This document shows, in pieces, positions 58,563 to 64,000 of a DNA stretch of 64,000 nt (positions are counted from its first letter, which is position 1; every line of letters begins with the position of its first letter). Both the position numbers and the translations under genes were made by a program. Below the pieces are notes generated by a model. That model searched no databases and was not told the origin of the DNA. It worked only from the letters and a program-made list of their open reading frames with translations. The stretch comes from Bradyrhizobium sp. ISRA464. GTDB taxonomy: Bacteria > Pseudomonadota > Alphaproteobacteria > Rhizobiales > Xanthobacteraceae. The stretch covers positions 5,952,001 to 6,016,000 of the forward strand of contig NZ_CP094526.1 of assembly GCF_029910095.1 (NCBI RefSeq), read 5' to 3'.

Positions 58563-60080
58563 TCAGAATGGCTCGATGACCCGCTTGCGCGTCGCGCGTA
58601 GTGCGGGCTGCGGCAGCGTCTCGAGTGTCTTGACGAGGATGTCGCGCGTGTCGGCGGGATCGATCACGTCGTCGTAGAGGAACTTGGCACCGCTTTCGAC
58701 AGCTGTATTCGAGCGCTTCAGCTCAGCGGTCAGGCTGGCATGCAGTCCGGCCCGTTCCTCCGGCGTCGCCGCTGCCTCGAGCTCCTTTGCGTAGATAATA
58801 TTGACGGCTCCCTCGAGACCCATGCCGCCGAACTCGGCGGTGGGCCAGGCGACGAGAATCGCCGGCTCGAACGGACGCGAGCCCATGATGTAATAGCCGA
58901 GGCCATAGGCCTTGCGCAGCACGACCGTCAGCACCGGAACGGTGGCGTTGGCGAGCGCCGATAGCACGCGCGCGCTGTGACGCATCAGTCCGGTCTTTTC
59001 GACCTCCGGTCCAACCATCAGGCCGGGGGTATCGCAGAGGACGACAAGGGGGATATCGAAGGCGTCGCAGATCTGGATGAAACGTGCCATCTTGAGGCAG
59101 GCTGGCGTATCCATGGCACCAGCGAGATACATCGGCTGATTGGCCACGATTCCCACAGTTCGGCCCGCGATACGGCCGAAGGCCGTCACCGCGGCCTTGC
59201 CGTAACCCGCCTTGACCTCCATCACGCTGTCGATGTCACAGAGCGTCTGGATCACCGTGCGGACGTTGTAGGCCCTGCGGGGATTTTCCGGCACGATGTC
59301 GCGCAGAAGCGTCTGGTCCGGCGCTTCACCCGCCGGCTTCTGCATGTCGAAATAACCGAGATATTTCTTTGCTGCGGCGATTGCCTCGGCCTCGTCCTTG
59401 ACGAGGATGTCGATCACGCCCGAGGCCCAGTGCACCGACGACGGACCGATCTCTTCCGGCGTGTATTTTTTGCCGAGCGCGGCTTCGACCAGTGGCGGAC
59501 CCGCCATGCCCATGGCCGAATCCTCCGTGGCGATCAGGACATCGCACAGCCCTGCCAGATTGGCGTGCCCCGCGAAGGCGCGGCCGGGCGAGATGCCAAT
59601 CGTCGGCACGAGACCGGAAAGACGGGCGAACACGACGAACGTTGGTGTCGAAGGGCGGGCTGTCACATGCATGTCGTGCGGCCGGGCACCGCCGCCATCG
59701 AGCCAGCAGATCACTGGCAACCGGTGTTTCTCGGCATGCGTGAACATTCGCGAAATCTTCGCGTGGTTCATCGCACTCTGCGTGCCGGCATAGACCGAAT
59801 AATCGTAGAGGACCATATCGACCGGCCGCCCGCCGACCTTGGCCATCCCCATGACCAGCCCATCGGCCGCGCCTTCCATCCCCTTCGTCGCAGGACGCAC
59901 CAGCCCGCCATATTCGACGAAGCTATCCTGATCTGCGATGGTCTCGACTGCCCGACGCGCGGTCCAGCGTCCTCGCTTTTCCTGACGCGCGACGGCGCCG
60001 GGACGCGCGGCATCAAGACGCTCGGCTTGGGCATCCAGAACGAGCCTGAGATCAGGCCGCAGTTTCGTATCGTCCTTCAT
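58563..60080 (-). CDS. Acyl-CoA carboxylase, carboxyltransferase (beta) subunit
   Basis: 505 residues of the crotonase-fold carboxyltransferase family (PccB/MccB/MmdA). GRWTARRAVETIADQDSFVE is the start of the N-lobe, VICWLDGGGARPHDMH and GISPGRAFAGHANLAGLCDV hold the CoA/biotin oxyanion glycines, and the C-lobe has PLVVLCDTPGLMVGPEVEKT and GLGYYIMGSRPFEPA. It moves carboxyl from biotin to an acyl-CoA. It overlaps the ligase gene by 4 bases. The acyl substrate cannot be told. Confidence 0.9.
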   Translation of the reverse strand: MKDDTKLRPDLRLVLDAQAERLDAARPGAVARQEKRGRWTARRAVETIADQDSFVEYGGLVRPATKGMEGAADGLVMGMAKVGGRPVDMVLYDYSVYAGTQSAMNHAKISRMFTHAEKHRLPVICWLDGGGARPHDMHVTARPSTPTFVVFARLSGLVPTIGISPGRAFAGHANLAGLCDVLIATEDSAMGMAGPPLVEAALGKKYTPEEIGPSSVHWASGVIDILVKDEAEAIAAAKKYLGYFDMQKPAGEAPDQTLLRDIVPENPRRAYNVRTVIQTLCDIDSVMEVKAGYGKAAVTAFGRIAGRTVGIVANQPMYLAGAMDTPACLKMARFIQICDAFDIPLVVLCDTPGLMVGPEVEKTGLMRHSARVLSALANATVPVLTVVLRKAYGLGYYIMGSRPFEPAILVAWPTAEFGGMGLEGAVNIIYAKELEAAATPEERAGLHASLTAELKRSNTAVESGAKFLYDDVIDPADTRDILVKTLETLPQPALRATRKRVIEPF

Positions 60081-61714
60081 CGTGCGACCTTCAAATCTCC
60101 GACTGAGAGTTTCTCACGCTTGAGGCGGATACCCGCCTGCTCGCGATCCCACGTGTCGCCGGTCACGCCTTCCGCGCGCAGCACATGCTTTTCGATCTTC
60201 TGCGTCGGCGTCTTCGGCAGCTCCGCCAGGAAGCGGATGTAGCGGGGCACCATGAAGTGCGGCAGGCGCAGCGTCAGGAACGAGATGATCTCGAGCGGGT
60301 CGAGATCGGCACCGGGCACCGGTGAGATGACGGCCATGACCTCGTCTTCAGCGAACTCGCTGGGAACGCCGACGACGGCACTCTCGCGCACCTTCGGATG
60401 CGCACCGATTTCCGCCTCGACCTCGAAAGAGGAGATATTCTCGCCGCGCCGGCGAATGGCGTCCTTCATGCGATCGACGAAGAAGAAATTGCCGGCCTCA
60501 TCCTGGCGAAACGCGTCGCCCGTGTGGAACCAGCCATTGCGCCAGGCGCGCGCGGTTGCTTCCGGGTTGCCATAGTAGCCGTGGTTCATCGTCCAGGGCT
60601 CATCGGCCCGGACCATCAACTCGCCGACGGTGCCGTGCGGCACCTCGACATCGTTCTCGTCGACGACCCGGGCCTCAAAGCCGGCGCGCACCCGCCCACA
60701 GGTCTTGAGCACATCGGGATTCCGCACCGACACGATTGGGCACGAAATCTCCGTCATGTTGAAGACCGTATAGATGTCGACGCCGAAACGCGCGGTAAAC
60801 TCCGCCGCGTCGTCGGCAAGCGGCACCATGATCGCCTGCCGGAACGAGTGATCGCGGTCGCGGGAGGTTGGCGGCGCCTTCATTAGAAAAGGGATCATTG
60901 CGCCGAGCAGCGTCATCGTGGTGGCGCCGGTCCTGCGTACGGTGTCCCAGAAGGTCTGTGTGTCGAACGCCTCAACCAGCGCGACGGAGCCGCCGCGCAC
61001 CAGCATGCGGTACACACCGCTGGTGCCGCCGACATGGAACAAGGGCAGATTGACCAATGCGCGGTCGTCGGAAGTCACGGTATCGATCGCCTCCGTCGTC
61101 GCCGCCAGATGCCGGTAGGACGACAGCACGCCTTTCGACGGACCCGTGGTGCCGGACGTGTAGATCACCGCATGCGTGTCCCAGGGCATGATCGCGCGGC
61201 ATGGATCGGCGGGTTCGCGGGTTGCGGATGCAAGCGCATCTTCGGTCAGGCCGCGAATTGCGTTCAGGCCCGATGGCGGATTCCCTGACACCGCGACGAG
61301 CGTGTCGAGCGCGGCCGTCTCCACCTCGGTGAGACGCTCGGCGAGCCTCGCGTCGGCGATCATCAGGCGCGCGCCGGAATTTTTGATCACATGGGCAAGT
61401 AGCCGCCCGCGATAGGAGACGTTCACCGGCACATAGACCGCGCCGATGTAGTTCAACGCGAACCAGACCGCGATCGCATGCGGACCGTTGGGGAGCCAGG
61501 ACAGGACGAAATCGTCCTGCTTCACGCCGAGCGCTTGGAGGCTGGCGGCAACCCTGCGCACATTTTCGCGCAGCTGCGTGTACGTCCATTCTTCCCCCGT
61601 CGACAGCACGATGAACGTCTTGTCGCCCCACTCGCGCGCATGGCGGTCGAGCAGATTGCGCAGCACGTATCTGTCCGACGGGGACAGCGACAGCCGATCG
61701 TCATCGCCACTCAT
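60077..61714 (-). CDS. Acyl-CoA synthetase (AMP-forming)
   Basis: 545 residues. AVIYTSGTTGPSKGVLSSYR is the AMP-binding signature, FNMTEISCPIVSVRN the A5 region, GWFHTGDAFRQDEAGNFFFV the A7, RMKDAIRRRGENISSFEVEA the hinge, and LPKTPTQKIEKHVLRA the catalytic lysine. It is closest in style to crotonobetaine/carnitine or medium-chain ligases (CaiC-like). It would activate the acid brought in by the divergent ABC system. First enzyme gene of the operon, 56 bases after the tetR gene. Confidence 0.9.
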   Translation of the reverse strand: MSGDDDRLSLSPSDRYVLRNLLDRHAREWGDKTFIVLSTGEEWTYTQLRENVRRVAASLQALGVKQDDFVLSWLPNGPHAIAVWFALNYIGAVYVPVNVSYRGRLLAHVIKNSGARLMIADARLAERLTEVETAALDTLVAVSGNPPSGLNAIRGLTEDALASATREPADPCRAIMPWDTHAVIYTSGTTGPSKGVLSSYRHLAATTEAIDTVTSDDRALVNLPLFHVGGTSGVYRMLVRGGSVALVEAFDTQTFWDTVRRTGATTMTLLGAMIPFLMKAPPTSRDRDHSFRQAIMVPLADDAAEFTARFGVDIYTVFNMTEISCPIVSVRNPDVLKTCGRVRAGFEARVVDENDVEVPHGTVGELMVRADEPWTMNHGYYGNPEATARAWRNGWFHTGDAFRQDEAGNFFFVDRMKDAIRRRGENISSFEVEAEIGAHPKVRESAVVGVPSEFAEDEVMAVISPVPGADLDPLEIISFLTLRLPHFMVPRYIRFLAELPKTPTQKIEKHVLRAEGVTGDTWDREQAGIRLKREKLSVGDLKVAR

Positions 61715-61770
61715 TGGCGCCTCCCATTGCGCCGCCTTCAGGCGGTCGTTCTATTTCGGCGCGAACGCCG

Positions 61771-62454
61771 TCAGTCGTTCTTTCGACGGCCGGAAGCGTT
61801 TCCTCCCGCACCGTTGAGCCGCTTGCGCAAGCCCGCATCAATGAATGCATGAATCTGCGCCCGGTTCGTTGCGAGACTCCTGGCATCGCCCTCGAGCAGC
61901 GACTGGATGATCAGGCCGCGCAACATGCCGACCAGGATGTTGGCCATCTTCGAGCAATCGACCCTTTCGCGCAGCTCACCGCTGCGGCGCGCCTGTTCAA
62001 GATGCCTGCGAAAGCCGTCATGGAAGCTGGCGCTCAGCGCACGCGTGCGGGGCTGCAACTCCGGGATGGCACAGAGAGATTCGACGAACAGCGAATAGAG
62101 CGCGGCGGTCGCCACCGGGCTGGCGCAGGCACTGTCCACATGCGCGTCAATCCGCGCTTGCACGGCGTCGAGGCCTGCCTTGTCGCCGATTGCGTCGCGC
62201 AAGCGCTCGGCAAACCAGCCCTCCATGAAATCCATCAGCGCGTTCAGGAGCGCGAGCTTTGTCCCGAAGCGCTCGGCCGGAAGTCCACGGCTGAAACCCG
62301 CGGCGACACCGATTTCAGCCAGCGTCGCACCCGCAGCCCCCTTCTGCGCGATGATCGACATCGCTGCGCGCAACATGCGTGAGTCTGATGCACGCCGCCG
62401 CTCATCCTGCCGTGATGGGGGCTTTGTCTTGAGTTGAGGCGCTGGAGAAACCAT
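61771..62454 (-). CDS. TetR-family repressor of the acyl-CoA operon
   Basis: 227 residues. The helix-turn-helix is at about 30-75 (RMLRAAMSIIAQKGAAGATL, then AEIGVAAGFSRGLPAERFGT), with the rest a helical ligand domain. It is the first gene on this strand, directly before the ligase gene, and its start lies 18 bases from a perfect 8-8-8 inverted repeat in the divergent promoter. It probably represses both its operon and the ABC importer until an acyl-CoA ligand binds. Confidence 0.9.
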   Translation of the reverse strand: MVSPAPQLKTKPPSRQDERRRASDSRMLRAAMSIIAQKGAAGATLAEIGVAAGFSRGLPAERFGTKLALLNALMDFMEGWFAERLRDAIGDKAGLDAVQARIDAHVDSACASPVATAALYSLFVESLCAIPELQPRTRALSASFHDGFRRHLEQARRSGELRERVDCSKMANILVGMLRGLIIQSLLEGDARSLATNRAQIHAFIDAGLRKRLNGAGGNASGRRKND

Positions 62455-62471
62455 GGCCGAAGTTAATAATC

Positions 62472-62495
62472 TACTTGCTGGTCGATTAGCAAGTA
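62472..62495. promoter_or_regulatory. TetR operator, TACTTGCT-N8-AGCAAGTA
   Basis: A perfect 8-bp inverted repeat with an 8-base spacer in the 98-base gap between the divergent tetR (start 62454) and binding-protein (start 62553) genes. Length and symmetry are typical of TetR operators and its position would let one site control both directions. Confidence 0.7.
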
Positions 62496-62552
62496 TTATG
62501 ATCAGCCAAATGATGGCCGACGAATGAGCCGTTCATCCGGGAGAGAAAACGC

Positions 62553-63788
62553 ATGCGCACGACGCCCGCAATCCCTTTGCTTGCCCGCAACGTCATCGAC
62601 AGGCGCGCGCTGCTGCGGCTCGCCGCACAGCTTGGTGTTGCCTCGTTGGTCGGCCCCGCCTTCGCGCAACAACAGCAAGCCTTCAAGGTCGGCTGGATCA
62701 GGCCAACGACCGGCCGCCTCGCCTCGTCCTTTGCTCCGCTTTATTTCGGTGGCCTCATCGCCGTGGATGAAATCAACGCCGCCGGCGGCATTCTGGGTCG
62801 CCGGATCGCGCGTGTCGAGGAGGATGACGAGGCGTCGCCGGCGAAGGAACCCGGCATCGTCCGCAAACTGCGGGAACAGGATATCGGATGTTTTGTCGGA
62901 CCAACCGGCAGTTCCCAGTCGCTCGCATCGATCGCTGCTACGACGTCAGCGAAGACCATCCAGGCGACCTATGCGGCCGCCGCGGAAGCCGGCGATGGCC
63001 GCAAATATCCCTATCACTACCAGATCATGTTCAACACCGACCAGCAGGCCGGTGTCTGCGTCGAATACATGGTCCGCTCGCTCGGCTTGAAGAAGATCGG
63101 CATCCTCCAGGAAAACACGGCGTTCGGCGAGCAGGGAACGGCCGCAACGAAAGCGATCCTGCAGAAAACGTTCGGCCTCACACCGGTCAGCGAGCAGGTG
63201 TACCCGATCTCCGCGCCCGATCTGTCGGCCTACGTCGCCAACCTCCAGAAGGCCGGCGCGGACGGCGTGATCGGCTGGATCGCGAACGTCCCCAATGCCG
63301 CGATGATCTTCAATGCGATGAAGACGCTCAAATGGTTCCCGCCGGTCACCGGTCACAGCGGCCTGATGCTGCCGGCCCTGTTCGATCTCGTGCCCGCCGA
63401 GGCGGTGAAGAACGTGTTCGCGACCTACTACCGCAACTTCACCTGGACCGACACCGAGCAACCCGGAACGCGGCAGGTCGAGTTCGCCAAGAAGCTCGCG
63501 CAGTACCCGGAGTCGAACGGCTACGAGGTCAACGTCGCCGCCGCGCCCTACTACGACTTCCTTTATTGCCTCAAGGCGGCGATCGAATCGGAAAAGAGCT
63601 TCGAGCCCGAAGCCATCAAGCGCGGGCTCGACAATCTCAAAAACCATAAGGGCCTGCTGGGCGACATTTCCTTCACGCCCGAAAACCATTCGGGGATCGG
63701 GGCAAAGGACGTCGTGCTCGTATCGGTGGCGTCGGGACAGGATCCGCGCGCAATGGGGTGCCTGCGCGCTCGCGCGGCCGGTCAGTGA
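62553..63788 (+). CDS. ABC importer binding protein, branched-chain-acid type
   Basis: 411 residues. Signal with twin arginines (DRRALLRLAAQLGVASLVGP, cleavage near AFAQ). Mature domain: FKVGWIRPTTGRLASSFAPL, then FVGPTGSSQSLASIAATTSA, KKIGILQENTAFGEQGTAAT and GLLGDISFTPENHSGIGAKD. This is the LivJ-like type 1 fold used for amino acids, urea and aromatic or acyl acids. It is followed 10 bases later by a LivH-type permease gene. The ligand is probably the acid activated by the divergent ligase. Confidence 0.9.
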   Translation: MRTTPAIPLLARNVIDRRALLRLAAQLGVASLVGPAFAQQQQAFKVGWIRPTTGRLASSFAPLYFGGLIAVDEINAAGGILGRRIARVEEDDEASPAKEPGIVRKLREQDIGCFVGPTGSSQSLASIAATTSAKTIQATYAAAAEAGDGRKYPYHYQIMFNTDQQAGVCVEYMVRSLGLKKIGILQENTAFGEQGTAATKAILQKTFGLTPVSEQVYPISAPDLSAYVANLQKAGADGVIGWIANVPNAAMIFNAMKTLKWFPPVTGHSGLMLPALFDLVPAEAVKNVFATYYRNFTWTDTEQPGTRQVEFAKKLAQYPESNGYEVNVAAAPYYDFLYCLKAAIESEKSFEPEAIKRGLDNLKNHKGLLGDISFTPENHSGIGAKDVVLVSVASGQDPRAMGCLRARAAGQ

Positions 63789-63798
63789 AAGCACGCCG

Positions 63799-64000
63799 AT
63801 GGATATCGACGTCCTCGCGCATGGAATAGTCGCCGGCAGCCTCTACGCGCTGGTCGCGGTGAGCTTTAACATCCTCTACCGGCCGACCAACGTGTTCAAT
63901 TTCGCGCAGGGTGAGCTTGTCATGCTCGGCGCGATGATCTTTGCGAGCCTCACCTCGCTCGCGGGCATGCCCTGGCTGGTCGCCTTTGCCGGAACGCTCG
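63799..64000 (+). CDS. Branched-chain-type ABC permease (LivH family), partial
   Basis: The first 67 codons, cut by the window edge: MDIDVLAHGIVAGSLYALVA, then VSFNILYRPTNVFNFAQGEL and VMLGAMIFASLTS. GSLYAL-x-A-x-x-x-N-x-x-x-RPTNVFNFAQGE-x-VMLGA is the LivH signature. It starts 10 bases after the binding-protein stop, so the two are one operon; the remaining transporter genes should lie to the right. Confidence 0.92.
   Translation, partial: MDIDVLAHGIVAGSLYALVAVSFNILYRPTNVFNFAQGELVMLGAMIFASLTSLAGMPWLVAFAGTL

Noticed and set aside
1..64000. CRISPR arrays, rRNA genes, nod-box or nif promoter
   Set aside because: I looked for regularly spaced repeats, rRNA segments and symbiosis promoters and saw none, although the mosaic of IS and remnants resembles a symbiosis-type island.

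Overview
The window is high-GC DNA from an alphaproteobacterium, most likely Bradyrhizobium or a close relative. This rests on recognising several families by sequence: the large ~1,600-residue NAD-glutamate dehydrogenase, pairs of class III cyclases with a TolB-like domain and TPRs, many ABC and TctC-type binding proteins, several small proteins of Bradyrhizobiaceae type, and IS5, IS701, IS3 and IS66 elements. No search was possible, so the taxon is an inference.

Layout. 1-11 kb is accessory and eroding: a D-glutamate cyclase-like gene, frameshifted response-regulator and PilZ genes, a ParB-like fragment, a VOC protein, an exported lactonase, a divergent LysR/TctC pair around a 17-bp palindrome, a cyclase-TPR protein and a 5'-truncated dihydroxyacid dehydratase. 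11.3-13.7 kb holds acetyl-CoA synthetase and a small partner gene. At the stop codon of that partner an IS5-family and an IS701-family element sit back to back at one CTAG target. 16-21 kb is phage- or island-like, with small unknown genes, a possible ADP-ribosyltransferase-fold protein, a DUF190 remnant, a broken DNA-binding gene and a tRNA-like end.

21.1-31.3 kb is one long minus-strand operon. It runs from an ABC importer (binding protein, two permeases, a 66-residue membrane protein, two ATPases) into a PTS-fed dihydroxyacetone-kinase relay (DhaL, DhaM, HPr, EI, a small XRE-like protein, DhaK). Taken together it looks like import plus PEP-dependent phosphorylation of a short ketose or polyol-derived substrate. 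32.9-37.7 kb is glutamate dehydrogenase. 38.1-43.2 kb is a CoA-transferase, an MFS carrier and a sigma-54 activator; between activator and carrier lie a good -24/-12 promoter and an upstream inverted repeat, so the circuit can be read from the DNA.

43.8-51.2 kb is again mosaic: remnants of MFS, GroEL, oligopeptide ABC ATPase, IS66 and alpha/beta hydrolase genes, an intact IS3-family element with a CCGC target duplication, a second cyclase-TPR gene and a cluster of very small proteins with degraded paralogues.

51.3-56.3 kb carries a 4-nitrobenzoate-type catabolic operon. PnbA-like nitroreductase and PnbB-like hydroxylaminobenzoate lyase lead to protocatechuate, PcaHG opens the ring, and a periplasmic binding protein leads the operon. 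The divergent LysR gene has a one-base frameshift. 57.1-64.0 kb holds a TetR-controlled acyl-CoA ligase / carboxyltransferase / CaiB-BaiF / biotin-carrier operon, divergent from a branched-chain-type ABC importer that runs off the end of the window.
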